Origin: Anoplopoma fimbria
Taxonomy: Eukaryota > Chordata > Actinopteri > Perciformes > Anoplopomatidae
Length of the DNA: 64,000 bases
Direction: 5' to 3'
NCBI RefSeq assembly: GCF_027596085.1
Contig: NC_072467.1
Coordinates: forward strand, 8,795,476-8,859,475
Shown here: positions 51,165-64,000 of the stretch, piece after piece
How positions within the stretch are numbered: the stretch's first letter is position 1
How the letters are laid out: the number at the start of each line of letters is the position of its first letter
Notes under the pieces: model-generated
The model's input: only the letters and a program-made list of their open reading frames with translations
Databases searched by the model: none
Told to the model about the DNA's origin: nothing
Made by a program: the position numbers and the translations under genes

Positions 51165-52597
51165 TTGTCAGGCACCTGCGGGTACCTGTTCAGCATTAGC
51201 AGCCTGTGGCGCAGCATCAGGAACTACTTGAAAATCAAATGAGAAGATTCTTTCCTTGTGGTCATGGCAGCTTCTCCACAGCACCCTCATATCTTAGAGG
51301 ATGTGAAGGGAGCAAAACTTTATGTGGAGAAGAGGCTCTGAAGCATCAGTTTCCATAACTTCTGGCTCCATCTTCTCCACAAAGAGGAGAGGAGAACAAA
51401 GCTGGGAGCAGGTAAGTAACAAGAGGCCAAGGAAGCTTCATTGCAGCCACTGCTCCTCCGGGAGGTTAAAGGAAATAATTTCCCCATTTGGGACTAATGA
51501 TTGATTATTATTATTATTATTATTATTGACCTCAGAAAGGCAGAAAGTTCTGGAGACCAAATTCCACCAACTTCTGCCTTCAGCTCCTCAACAAAGGAGC
51601 AGCAAGCGATCTGCAAGCAAGTTACTGCTAAGAGGCAGAGGAAGTCTTCTATCACCTTTTTAATAATTCATTGTTCTACTTTTTACTGAATCAGACAGAG
51701 GTAAGGCAATTATAACAATATCAACCATTTTCTCCTGCATTCTCTTTATTCAATGAGTTGGTTCTCTGATCACTTTCCATAAGTTAATAATCATTTATCA
51801 TACTCACTATGTTGTTCTTTGAGTTGTATTGTGGAAGGCTGAACCTGACAGAGGTAAGACAATAATGAGTAAAAAAAAAATGGCATGTCTTTTTATCAGT
51901 TTTTTTTCATTTATTTTTTTAATCTTGCTCATGATATTTCACCTAAATGTTTTTGCTTTATTAAGGTAGATATATATATCTGACAGGTTTGGTAATACAC
52001 TTTTTCAAAAGCATCCTGTAAGTGTTATTATCACTTATTTCAAAATTGAATGATGATTTATCTTACTCAATTTGTGATGGTTCAACCGTTAATTTTGTTC
52101 TTTTATACTTTTTCCTGCAGTACATCCAACCGTTTCCTCGATGACAAAGATGAAGTTTATCCTCCCGACCAGATGAGAAGGATGGCCGACCGAAAATCAC
52201 CTGTGATTAAGTCTACGTGCTAAGTAAGCTTTTACTAAGACTATACTTGCAGAGGTGACATTAAGTGGTTATAGGTCAAAGTTAACATTTACTAAACAGC
52301 CTTTATTTATTTTTTTATAAATGTATGACAATAATTGTTTATTGATTTAATAGGACAGGACTCTTCCTGTGTCTTTGACGTTCCTGGAGAATCTGAGAGT
52401 TGATGTGGACCAGACGATCTTCCCAGGACACCCGAGCACCACAGCGGTCCACTGAACACACTGAACAACTCTCAGCGAGCCAGGGAGTCTACCATCACCA
52501 GAGATCACAGCCTCATGTACTGGGCCGGACTGAGTCTTTAAAAGCCTGCTGTTCACTATTTTTTACCACTTGACTTGATGGTGTTGAATTCAATAAA
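51165..52597 (+). other. Downstream transcribed-looking region with exon-like islands
   Basis: After the acidic-protein stop there are consensus donors (GCAG|GTAAGT near 51411, AGAG|GTAAGG near 51701, AGAG|GTAAGA near 51853) and an acceptor-bounded island at 52122-52222 (TTTTTCCTGCAG before it, GTAAGC after). The next island starts at about 52353 and is followed by AATAAA at 52592-52597. One frame of the first island reads FLDDKDEVYPPDQMRRMADRK and one frame of the second LENLRVDVDQTIFPGHP; both then stop. These may be alternative 3' exons or a spliced 3'UTR. Two stretches near 51340-51450 and 51560-51650 look like diverged tandem copies of each other. Confidence 0.35.
51509..51528. repeat. 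(ATT)n microsatellite
   Basis: Six to seven ATT units in the region downstream of the acidic-protein gene. Confidence 0.9.
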
Positions 52598-53655
52598 AGA
52601 CAACATCAGACATATTAAATGATTAGGTGACGTTCTTCATTTCTGTGATATTAAATTACCATTACATATTAAACGGTCAATAAGTTGCAGGTGATTTTTT
52701 TTATTTAATGACAGTTTTCTAAACATTGCGACACCACACTCCAAAGGATTTTTATTGAGGCCTAAAAACAGCTTAAGTTTCTTACTCATTTTTATTTAAA
52801 AAAGAAAAATTCTTATTACTGTTATTGTATAAAAATTGCTTTGGGAGGATTGTATATTAAAGATATCTTTCTAAACTTCTCTCTAATGATAACTATTTTA
52901 AGACTTCTGTTAAACAACTTTAGTCTTAGTTAGATATTTAATTAAATATAAAGGCATGCACATATCATTTGCATATATTTTTAGTGTGTTATTTCAAAGG
53001 TGAAGTAACGAATTAAATTGACTAATTACTCGAAGTAATTTTTTGTGTATTTGTTGTTTTTTTTGTATAAAGAATCATTAATTTTACATATGTACCAAAG
53101 TACCTTTATCACAACTATTCTACTTAGCAACATTTCCGCGTCTGGCGTTAAAACCAAAACTCGCATGAATAAGTGGATAAACTGAGAAAAAGAAACCGAA
53201 GAGAGGAAACGAGCTGCTGCAGGTGTGTCTGCTGTCACAGGAAATACCTTATGAAAGGATGCGTTCATGGGCGGCTGAGATAACGGGACAGGTCAAATTT
53301 CGGATCGAATAATCGGGGTGGTGTGGGTATAGGGTCCGGTTTAAAAAAATGACTGATTTACTGCAACACCCAGCTAGGCTTAGTGACCCACCCATGATGT
53401 TTGTGAACTGTACACTATGATCAATGCTACAAGCTGACTCCTTTTCAGCGATGACTTGTTCAGTGAGGTGTTTGAGTGCTTTCTGCTGTTTGAGACAGTT
53501 CGCTTACTCAGCTCAAAAGAGCGCAGTAGGACCAAAGAGGCCGAATCGACTGGTTATACTGGGACATAGAGGCCGAGTGGACTGGTTATATCATGCTTTG
53601 AGAATGAACGAGTAGAGAAGTTGAACCAGGAGCAGATTGTGGACGGACTCGCAGG
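52598..53655. other. Intergenic interval, possible promoter at its right end
   Basis: AT-rich to about 53100, then more GC-balanced. Two copies of AGAGGCCGARTSGACTGGTTATA lie 32 bp apart at 53536 and 53568, just before the candidate first exon. No coding segment is supported. Confidence 0.4.
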
Positions 53656-53670
53656 ATGTCGTTCAAACAG
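53656..53670 (+). CDS. Candidate first coding exon (MSFKQ) of an unidentified gene
   Basis: GCAGGATGTCGTTCAAACAG followed by GTGAGTAC is a good initiation context joined to a strong donor, after about 150 bp of less AT-rich sequence with a direct repeat. Only five codons are encoded before the splice site, so the product cannot be identified. I found no convincing downstream exon before 64000. If it is real, the first intron exceeds 10 kb. Confidence 0.25.
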
Positions 53671-54147
53671 GTGAGTACAACGACCCACTGCTGAACTCTC
53701 CTGATGAGGACGTAAACAAACACTGCGTGACTGGTTGTGTGTGTGCATGAGTTGTGTTAAAACTGTGTAGCTTCCCCTTTGCTGTAGCCAATATGTGTGC
53801 TGGAGGATGCTGCCGCTGCAGGATGTTTATTTTGTTTATTCACGTCCACTGTGTCTGCTCTGGTGATGTTTTATTCTAATGTTGATTCTAAAAGAGGTTT
53901 CAGGCGCCACTGTGTCCATAGCTCGTTTTATTTATTGTCGATTTATGTTTTGATGTCTGAGTTGAGTCTTTTTCTTAATTTTTGTAATAGATAATCAGTC
54001 GTATGCACAGACTGCAGAATGCTGTCTGTTGGGTCAGACACACCTTAGGGGTATTGTTGCTGTTGTTGTTTCACATGTATAAATTGATTTTTAATGCACT
54101 CTTTTTTTGTAGCCAGAAGATGAAGATGCATTTTAACTGACCTACTG

Positions 54148-54260
54148 TTTACTGAGGTACATTTTTACTCAAATACTTTAACTTGTGTCACAGTTTTTTA
54201 AAAGTAACAGTACTTTTACCTGAGTACAGTATTTTAGTCGGTGACTCTTTCCACCTCTGG
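54148..54260. repeat. Teleost interspersed repeat fragment
   Basis: The phrases TACATTTTTACTCAAATACTTT, shortened here to their recognisable core ACTCAAATAC, then AGTACTTTTACCTGAGTAC-like sequence ending GACTCTTTCCACCTCTGG, match one end of the repeat family that I also see around Tc1 copy 1. Recognition is from memory. Confidence 0.5.
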
Positions 54261-56162
54261 TTATTTGTGTGCACAAGGCACCACTAACAAGGTCTTGAAT
54301 CAGGAAACGACCCACCCTCATATAGACTAAATTACATTTCAAAGGTTATTTAAAACACAAAGTCTCTGCTCTCACATGTAGGCCTATTTAGTCTTAGCCA
54401 GTGTGTCAGCCATACATTTTGCTACTGTTACAAGGGCTACATATCAAGTTATGCATCGTCCCTGCTGTGGAAAAAGCCTAAATGTGACCTCTAGGAATCA
54501 AAATGGTAATTGTCCAAATGAGATAAAAACAAATGACTGCCTGTTGCAGTTCCTTAAATTGCCTGAAGAGTGCATTCAAACACCACATTATCTATGTACT
54601 AATGATCTCTCACTCTCCAAACATGGGTGACAATTTTAGCTATAGCTTCAGAAACAGTGTTTACAAGGAGCCATTTGTTCTACTAACGATCAGAGATCAA
54701 TCAGAATGAAAAAGTCCACATATATACATTAATTAAAAATTACAGTTACTAGCAAATTCTCATATCATTCTTTACAGCTAAAAACAGTAGTTGCAACCTT
54801 TCACTATCTAATCAACACATGACTCTTAGTATGGTTTTTGGCAGGTTTCAACCCATAGCAGGGACCATAAATTGCTCAATGTCTTCTGTATACAGAAGTA
54901 ATAAAACATATGTATGAATGAATGTCACTTGCAGTCAATGTGGCCTTTATGACTGCCGGTTAAACCACTTTGATTAAAAAAGTTGAGCTGAAAGAAATGT
55001 GCAGGCCCTTGGCACATACTGCCCAGACTGTCACTGAGAAAAGGCTAAACCACTCCATAAGTGTCCACAACATAGAACAATGCAATATGTGCTAGAGGAA
55101 CAACTCAGTGTATTTCATCCATCTTCAGTTTTCTTTTTTCGCACACAAAAACAAAATGTGTTTTTTTTAAAGGCAAAACACAGTCAGCAAGCTTTGCCAC
55201 TCTTTCTGTGACATAGCACTCATGTGCATGCAAGGCTTGAGTTCTTGGAAAAATGATAGATCACCACGGCAACCGGGCTATTTGATTTCAGATGAAATAG
55301 TGTCCCAAGTTATGCAGACTCAATGGCCGTTACTTATCCCAATCCTCTGAGGTGTTTAGCAATGCTGACCATACATGTTTATATTGTGTGTATGTGTGTG
55401 TGTGTTTGCCGATGAAGTGATAGAGTGGCATGTCAAAACGTACAGGATGTGCAGCTCTATGTGCTGATATGTGCACATTGGCGGTTTAGCTAACAAATTA
55501 ATACGCACTTCCAACTGCTTCCAAAGGCTCCACCAGCGATACACACTTGATCAAGCCTTTTCTAAGAGATCATAGACAGCCAGAGAAAAGGGTCAAAGAG
55601 ATCCACAAAGATTAGCACTGTGTTCCAAATTGAAGCTTTTCTTTTTACTTTTACTAGATACTACAGCTGCCCTTACAAAGTACATACTTTTGTGTTCAAT
55701 TGGTAAATGCTGCTTCTTCATAACATTGCATTCTGAACTTTGACCTTCTTGCTCACATATGTACGCTGTGCAGAGTATTGTGGGTCAAAATAGACAGAAG
55801 GGTGGCGACCGGATGCAGTAGGACATCCTGGTATTTTTGGCATTTTGCATTTGAAATACTATGTATTGGGACATACTAAATATTTTTCTTGCATACTAAT
55901 TGGTATGGTAGTATGGGTGTTTGAACGCACAGAAAGAAAGAATTCAAGAGGTGGGCATCTGGATTCAGAGTAGACTTTCTCTCGAAGTTAATTTTCCCAA
56001 AACAGAGATGCACAATATTTCTGGTCTGATGAACATGTGACATCCTTTGAGCAGCATGCAGTCAGGCAGGAATAACAATGGGAGGCTGGAGCGGCACTAA
56101 GCTATTAATAGAGGGAATAGCTGGGGAAGAAATAGGGAGTTGGGTATCGTCTGCTCTGAGGA

Positions 56163-56176
56163 CCGCCAGAGGGCAC
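56163..56176 (+). promoter_or_regulatory. CTCF-like motif (candidate)
   Basis: CCGCCAGAGGGCAC fits the CTCF core consensus and is surrounded by a relatively GC-rich island (about 56090-56260) in otherwise AT-rich sequence. Motif resemblance only. Confidence 0.35.
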
Positions 56177-58476
56177 TCAGAGCCTGTAATGAAACACAAC
56201 GAAGACTCCTCTCCCCCTCCTCTGCCAGTCTACTAAAGCCTAAAGCCACTGGCTGTCAAAGTTTGAGGTATGTTTGAATGCAGTCTGAAAGCAGTATTGC
56301 AGAGATGTTGTCCAGTTAGCGGTGAAAATAGGCACAAAGGCAATTATATGCAATGCACCCATTTCTTTTACAGCTAAAGTTGATTTGTGCCTCTTTCTTC
56401 TCTCCCTTCCTCCTCTCACCTGTGGAACTGTGTACCTTTTCAGAAACATTCACACTTTTATGCAGACTCTATCAGGGCACAGTCTGTAGGACAGTCTTTA
56501 AAAGTGCTTAACACCTGTATGAGGGCGTCCATCATACACGCAATCACAGCTTGCTGTAAAATCACGCTCAAATATAAGTTTATAGACATGTAGTTAATTT
56601 GCATTTCAGACAATGTATGTCACAGTTGCCTCTTAACAAGACAGCCAATTCATATCTTAAATCAAGAAATTTCCTGGAATTGTTCATTTGACAAAACAAA
56701 ATGTTTGTGTGCCCTGGTAGCCTACTTCAGCAATTTTTGTATAAAATGTTCATGCCCAAGCTTATATAAAACACGACAAGTTCAAATTTATAATTCATGA
56801 GAAAGAGCTATTTGTGTGTTTTCTAGAATACTCACACGGCTGTTCAGGTTCATAAATACTGACTGATTCAAGACCTCGAATAGTACATCTGAATTCTATT
56901 TTAAGGTAGAATTTCCCTGCAGTTAGAACATAGACGAAAAACTAATGAAAGAGAGTTTGAGCCAGTGTTTTTAAAACGTACGATTTTGGCAAAAATGCAT
57001 GTGTTTGTGGAGTACTGAGCATATGACTTAATAAATGAGACTTGGATCATTAAACAGAAGTTCTGTCAGGGAGTTTCTGAACAGATGTTGTTAAACCTGG
57101 CCTCAAATTAAGGAGTTTTGGCCATAATCGTCCGTTTTTTCAGATTCTCTGTTCACCATGGTGACATGCGAGATTAAGTTAGCTAGTTTTTTTCTCAAAA
57201 TTCAAGTTAACACGTGGTAAGTAAAAAAAATAAAAGTATTCCTTGAAAGAGGCACAAAAGTAATTCTTATTAAGTTTGAATTTAAACTCTTGAGAGGCAT
57301 TTCACCCTTTGACTTTACTGCAAATTCCTGCACAAAGCAGGAGGAGACAGTTTTCCTTGACTAAATACTCAATTTAAGACAAATGTGCACCACTAAAAGT
57401 AGATGATTTTTTTAAGGGCATGAGGGAAGAGAATCTCCCAGCTTTGGCAGGTTGTTCAGAAAGGGCAGACCTTGGTATAGTAACAGCCTGAGCACTGGCA
57501 GAACAGTCTCTCTGATGTGTCATGTCTGATTCTTAATGAGTCCAGGTAAAATGTTTGCTGTCAGACAGGGCCAAGGGAGATAATGAAATCCCTACCACCC
57601 TGCCTTCAGAAGCAATTACCTCAAAATAAATATTAACCACCAGACGACGTGTTGAATAATGTCTAACAGCTCAAATGCAACGTTGCATTAGAAATTCACA
57701 GAAATTCCTTGAATATTTCTGTATTCAAAGGAGCAACCCCAAAAAAAAGGGACATTCTAGCATTGCCAGGCCAGGACATTAAACAGCCTCTCTATGCTTA
57801 TATAAGCATCTCCTCTGTGAAATGATGTGAAGTAATTAAGGCATATAAAACAAATAGAAACTTGGGATGCAGGGCAATCTCTTATCAGTGGTCTGCCTCC
57901 TAAAATGTTGAGGTGTCCTTATTTCATTTTATTTCAAATCCATTTATTAACAGGCCCCATTTGAGGGAGACAAAACCAAGCAATTACTGTGCAAATAATG
58001 TCAGCCGCGGTGGCCTTCCCTTTGATGCCTGATTTGTCTTTGTGTTCGGGCCTTCGGTTCCTTTGTCTCGCCTCCCGTTCCAGTCAGTGCCTGCCTGGCT
58101 TCCTGGCCCTGACTGTTCCCGCTGGCTGTAGTCTCATCCTGGCTTATTTACATTATATTACACCCTATTTGAATGGAGCCTGCTGAGAGACGAGTAGAGA
58201 CGTAGATAGACACCGGACACACACAGCGCACTGCGAAGCAGCGCAAGATTGCACAGGTTTACTGGTGTCCTTTAGTTTCCTTACCCTCGCATTCATGTAT
58301 GGTCACCATAGAAACCATTACTTGCGGTTATATGTGTGAATGTTGAAACAATAGAGAGCTTTGTTGAAATGTAAATCATTTGCAGATGCAGATGTGGAAA
58401 AAAACACTTGCTATTGGATAACACTACTGGATATATGGAGTCAAATGTAGGATCCTACACAATGAGACAGTGACAA

Positions 58477-58521
58477 ACCTGATTATACATTACCTGATTA
58501 TACATTACCTGATTATACATT
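58477..58521. repeat. 15-bp tandem repeat, three copies
   Basis: Three perfect copies of ACCTGATTATACATT. Confidence 0.95.
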
Positions 58522-61500
58522 ATCTGTATGAGACCATTACTGTTATTCATGTCAAAAAGCTTAAAGCAGCTTTAATCAATACTTTTATAATGACATTAGA
58601 TCAAATGACTATGTGTAATTAAAAGTTGTTGCTTGTAGTGACAAACTCACTGCAGTTCAGCTTTATGAAGCGTTTTATAAATTCACTTTAAAAACACTTC
58701 ACCTGGCCAGCACCAAATGGCAAACAGAAAAAGTTAGTGGCTAGCTTGTCAATTTTTAGCAGCTTAAGAGACCGATATTTCCTTACGGAATAGGTATCTA
58801 TGACATACATTAGCCAGATCGCCAGAAAGACAAATAATTCTAACGTTGCCCTAGCCCTGTATCTGCTGGATGTGTAAATATGCAATTGTTTGCTTCACCC
58901 AAGTTCCCCACATCAACTTAATAAGTTATAATATTTCAGTGCTGTGTTTACATCTTGTTTCTGCTGCCCCAAGTGGCCATAAATCAGTTATTTTAGGTTA
59001 AATGAAGAATTAGAGCTGAGGTAGAGGTTAAATCTACATTTATCTTATTATCTAATACAAGTTAGTTGTATGTTGTAGTTGTCTTGTATGTCAGTTACAT
59101 TTACAGGAGCAGGAATAAAGATAGAAATAAAAACCTGAGTGAGCCTCTCTGCTTTTTAGAAGTAATTATTACAATAGCCAAATTGTTAATTAGTTTGAGT
59201 AATTGCTAAAAGTGTGTGTTGGGAGCTGGGAGGGTTGATTGCATCATTGTCTGGCAAGAAATCAGAGAGAGAGAGAAGCAATGAAAAAAAGCGCTGGTCA
59301 CTGCAAGTTGGTTGTTCAGGTAGCAACCCTTGAGCCATCAAAGCAATGCAAAGCAATTAAGATAATAATTTGAATGACAAAACACAAAGCTACCTGTCTG
59401 GCATACAATACAAATTATACCACATTTGCCTATCAGGTCATTTGACGACTAGAAGCAGACGGAAACAAAGAATAAAAGACGAGAGTTCTTCTGTGAAAAT
59501 TATTTAATAAAAAAAAAAAGGATAGCAAGGCTTCCTGTGAAACTCATTTTTTGCAAACTCTTATTCATAGATATTCACTGCTACACATGTACACCCACAC
59601 TCACCCACACATTGTCCTCATAATGGCAAAATAGAGAAGAGATTTTGAAGGCGTACGCAGTCAATGTAAGGAAAGAATCTTCACAATCTATTAACTTATC
59701 AGAGCCAAGTCCTTACTGATGTGGAATGAAAAAGATGAGAAATGGAGAATAAGGGAGAGGAGGAAGATGCAGGACTAAATTCTCAATAATACACACACTT
59801 CACACACTCTGTGCATAAACACCAAACTAACTCTCCTACGACTGAATCGTGAGTGATTCCACCAATGAGTTTTGATGGGACGAGTCTCTCCCTGTTCATT
59901 ATCCAATAAGACCTGGGATTTCTGGCTGAACACAGGTCATCATGCTGCATCAGAAAATTACCATTTCAATTACCGTGTTAGCGGAGGCAGCTGATGGCTG
60001 AGGTACACATCCATCAGCCGCCTTTCTTCTCAACCCCACATCTATAAACTGTAAGCTGAGGAACTTGAGAAGGGAAGGGGGCAGAAATAACATGGATAAT
60101 GAATAAATAATACCTGAAGGCAACAAAATAGAGTCCTTTCTGTTCTGCTCCAAGATATGGACAAAAATTGTAATGCAAGGGCCGGAAATCAGAACTATAA
60201 TTACTCCAAAAACTGACAATAGCGTGTGAATAATTGCATATGGGATGGTATGTTACTGATGGCGTGGATAGTATTCAGATAAGATCACATGGGATGGCTC
60301 TTAGAAGCATTGTTTTTTTTACTTAGCGACAGAAACATACAATATGTGGAATAGTTGCTGTAACTAAAACAACAAAAAAAGCCTGATCTATTGACAGATA
60401 TAAGAAACTCCCGCTGTAAGTTACATGAAAGAGTGTAGAAGGCCTGAAGCCATGGGGTTTCCCTGCCAGACTAGCAGGGGGTCTTGGTGTGATCAGTACA
60501 CATGCAGGTAGCTAGACAGTCATAACACATTAAAAAAGTGTTTGGTTTATAATGTACATGAAAAAAAAATACTGAGCTCGCTGTGGAACCACAGAACTAT
60601 TATTCAGAAATAAATGATAAAATAAAAAGGGGGTGATGAGACCAAAGCAGGACTTTATAAAGGAATAGCTGCGTAGTATGTGAGGAGTATGTGTGTGGTC
60701 GAGACAGAGATGGAGAGAAAGAAGTGGATGCGCTCAGAGCAGACAGCTAAATATACAGTGTAGGTTTCAGTTTGTCTCTGAATAAATGCTGCAGCTACTC
60801 AAGACTCAAGAAAAAAAAAGTATCCCCTGTGTGTCTCGATCACGGTCTGGACTTGTTATGTATTTAACATTTGAGGCTCTGGGTATGTTAATAGTTGTTA
60901 GGGATGCAACAAAAGGTCTATTTTGTTTAACTAAATAAAACAAGCCTTTGCCCATCCACTGTGAATTGGCAAGTGACTGAAATAGGACAATAACACTTTA
61001 GATCAGTAATCTAGAAAAACAAAATGTGGAAAAGCATGATTATATAAATACATTTATCAAATTAAAGCAGTCCTCAATTATTTGACTCAAACATATAACC
61101 ACATCATGTATGCTTCTTCAGCAAACTTTATGAGCATTTTACAGGGAACCCTGTAGAAAATTATAGATGAACATTTAATATCCAATCTGTGTTGCCAGTT
61201 TGGAACATTTACTATAAACGGTCCAGCTGCTAGGTTTCCACCTATTAATAATAGATCAGACTACATGTAACGTGTGAGGGGTCGCTGGTTGTGATGAACC
61301 ATATAGAGAATTATCATCCAAACCCTGCAGCACCCCACAGCTCTATGGATCGTTTTAGCGTCTGTCACCATCTTTAGCTTTTTATCTTCTTTTTGGGTTT
61401 TACAGCCTGCAATTTATTTGTTTTTATTTGTTTTAAGTTCTGTTTGCTAACAGTTATCCACATTAACTTATATGTCAGTATTTCGTGCTGCGCTGCTGCA

Positions 61501-64000
61501 GACTGGCCAAATAATCAATTAACGCATATGTCATATGAGGATGATCATCCTCAGTTCAATACAAACAGTAATGATACAAATCTGGTAATGGTGAGAGTTC
61601 ATGCTGCCGTGGACTTGATCTCCCACAAAATCCCATGCTGTCCATATCCTGTACATTCTGTAATCTGTCACTTATGTTGACGTTCCAGTGAAAAGATGGC
61701 GTCCATGCTCATGTCTGGCATACTTGAGAAGAAGTGCAATGACAACAGCCGCTGGGAGAGGCTGCCGAGAAGCTGACTTTTTGCCTTACTGCTCAGGCTG
61801 TAAGCTGTTGTCTGCAAACATGTTTTGAGTCTCTGTCTTCCAACTGCTTGCCCCACAGGGACAAATCTGTTGCTCATGATGATGCTTCTCTGTCTGGGTG
61901 AGATGAATTGGATCTGTTGGATATAGATCTGTTTTGGGAGACACTACAGAGATGGAACTGGAGTTTGGGAGACATTTTTAGAAGCACATGATCAACTGAG
62001 AAACATGAGTAGCTGTCTCATTATAACTATATTTAACACTGACATGAAATAAAAAATAGTTTGTTTTAAGAAGATAAACAGGATCTTCTCACCATTAAAT
62101 CACTTTATGACTGGGATCTTGACTAGGCAAAGACCAAAATATCGGCCATGCTATGGTAGAATAGTTGCTTTTTATCAATAATCAAGGCCAATGTATCATC
62201 CACTACAACGAACATCTACCTGTTTGGGAGATGGAAAGACATTTCTGCAATTCACTGTTGAGCAAACCTGAAGAGCCTCCTTGATTCAGAACAACAGCCC
62301 AGTTGTCTTTTGTCATATGCTGTGATCATATAGAAGGATAAGAGACAGGTTTGGATTACCAGCACAATGTAATGTAGATCACAGGAATAGGCTCCGACTG
62401 CTTACATTGCCTAACAGTAAAGTTTGTGAAGCAGACTGTAGCCCTATTTCAATGTTGTTTCTGACCGTTGGTAGCCGCGACTTGGATGTGTGCGCAACTA
62501 TGTCAGGCAGGTGTACTGTAAAGGAAGCTCAGTGTTGATGATTAAGTTGTTTGTATGTGCGGCTCCCTTTTTGAACCGGCACTGCATTAATTCAAATAAA
62601 TAAACATAATAGCAGGGGTCAAAACTATAACCTCCGTAATGGAAGAACTAAAAAAAAAAACCAGAAGCTTCAAGAAACTGACAGAATTTATACAATTTGT
62701 GTTATCATTGTTCTGTTTTTGTAAATCTTGATGGGACAGCCAGAACTTCAGATGAAAGGCAAAACTGAGATAAGCCACTATCATTTAACCTACACAGAGC
62801 TCTCCCTCTCTGAAAGGATCACAGAGGACCTCTAAGGGTAATGTCTGCTGTGTTTAGGAAGGAAGAGCAACATTAACTCGTAATAGCTGGAGAGAGAAAG
62901 CGAGGGTAGAGCCATCTTCGCTTTAGTTCTCTCCACATCTCAGGAACTAGCTGGAATGCAAATTGAGTCTATGTTAACATCTGACGATAAAACATAAATC
63001 AAAGATATCTTTAAAATGACTTATCATGAATACTGAAATCAAAAGCATATTTTGTTGTGAAACCTACTAAATGTAATTGATTATCCAAGGATGACAGCAT
63101 GCATACTTTTCTAAATGTCACTTTTCTAAATGTCTGCAATCAGGGTATATTTTATTAAGGGCTCCTTTTTATTCTATATAACCCTGAGCTGATATGACAG
63201 GCCTCAACAACACAAGTAAATCAACCACAAGGCTGTATGGTAGCAGGTCTTTGTCTCTGCAAGCTGTTAGATATAGCTGTGGTGTAGAACACAGATAGCC
63301 TTAAAGTGGAGGATGGCAGCTCACTATTGTTGTCATCAGAGGCAGCAAGACAGGATAATACAAGAACTTCAGCACAATTACTATGCATGAGTCCAAACAC
63401 AAAATGAGAGATGAGGGATCTCTCTCTTTTCTAAGAGGGGGGTTAGGGGGATACCCTAACTGAGCATTGTATTTAATGACAGAAAAAGAGAGAATGTTTT
63501 ATTCTGTGTTTGTGTGTGGTTCAACTTCCCACGGGTTCACAGTAGAAAAGACAGCTTATCTAACAATGTGTGCCCTATGACAGATGTTGACATTCAAAAC
63601 ATCAGTCTGAAATCCACTGCTGAATATCTCCACATTATGTTCAGGACCATTCAACTCAGACATATGCATGTTTCCCTACAAGTTTTTAGTTTTCTTGCAG
63701 CGTTTCCACCTTGAGATTGAGGCATCTTCATCTCTGTTGTCCGTCATTTGAATGTATATTCCACAATCCAAGATATACGAGGCTACACAAAAAGTAAAGT
63801 AAAAATACTCAGTTTTGCCCCGGATAGCTCACGTTAACGACTTTTAAACGAAGAACAGATACATCTCAAAATAATAACATGCCAGGACAACAAAGTCACC
63901 ATGCAATTAAGATCAGCAGTGTCAGTTAAAAAGAAGGTTAAGCTTCAGATTTTGTATGCTTTTGGAGTTTATTCATCCACTGAGCCAGGGGTGATTGTTG

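Larger units (their letters stand above)
53671..64000. other. Gene-poor region or long first intron
   Basis: About 10.3 kb with no coding exon that I can support on either strand. The longest open frames are under 100 codons, have no recognisable domain and show no splice-site logic. Contents noted: a repeat fragment at 54148-54260, a CTCF-like motif at 56163, a 15-bp tandem repeat at 58477 and several A- or T-runs. Confidence 0.55.

Noticed and set aside
57989..58186. 65-codon ORF with a hydrophobic middle
   Set aside because: No promoter, splice context or family resemblance; of a length expected by chance.
59950..60219. 89-codon minus-strand ORF
   Set aside because: No domain recognised, no splice signals at its ends, in AT-rich sequence where such frames arise by chance.
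53656..64000. hipk2 as the gene starting at 53656, by synteny with human TBXAS1-HIPK2
   Set aside because: No HIPK2-like coding sequence is visible in the remaining 10 kb and MSFKQ is not a known HIPK2 start.

Overview
The window is vertebrate nuclear DNA, almost certainly from a ray-finned (teleost) fish. It has small GT-AG exons in long AT-rich introns, long (CA)n/(GT)n microsatellites, two near-identical Tc1-like transposons, an L2/CR1-type LINE tail and several interspersed repeats that are familiar from teleosts. No complete assembly context is visible. All gene models below were built by reading exon phases and splice sites by eye, and family names come from recognising the protein sequences.

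Layout. (1) 804-21568, plus strand: the 3' part (14 coding exons, 711 codons) of srgap1, the SLIT-ROBO Rho GTPase-activating protein. It covers the end of the F-BAR/coiled region, the RhoGAP domain, the SH3 domain and the C-terminal tail, followed by a roughly 2.4 kb 3'UTR. The 5' half lies upstream of the window. (2) 24298-25934: an intact Tc1-like element, copy 1, nested in an older repeat. (3) 26671-31604, minus strand: a complete nine-exon cfap263/ccdc113 coiled-coil ciliary gene with a 5'-truncated LINE in one intron. (4) 31605-32272: a 669-bp head-to-head promoter interval shared with parp12. It holds a 30-bp tandem repeat with RFX-like half sites, a 213-bp foldback element flanked by TTAA, and an ISRE. 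(5) 32273-37807, plus strand: a complete 11-exon parp12 (CCCH zinc fingers, WWE, H-Y-I mono-ADP-ribosyltransferase). (6) 40203-47981, minus strand: a complete 13-coding-exon tbxas1 (thromboxane A synthase, CYP5A), tail-to-tail with parp12, with Tc1 copy 2 (43739-45370, opposite orientation) in an intron. (7) 49276-51164, plus strand: a two-exon gene for a 184-residue very acidic protein that I do not recognise, behind a TATA box and CRE-like sites, with spliced-looking sequence running to a poly(A) signal at 52592. (8) 53656: a possible first coding exon of another plus-strand gene. The rest, to 64000, is gene-poor.

How the genes relate. parp12 and tbxas1 are neighbours in mammals too (human 7q34), so that pair is conserved synteny; parp12 is an interferon-induced antiviral factor and has a textbook ISRE here. 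cfap263 (cilia) and srgap1 (Rho signalling, cell migration) are functionally unrelated neighbours. The most unusual content is the unrecognised acidic gene, the promoter interval packed with repeats, and the pair of apparently young Tc1 elements in inverted orientation.
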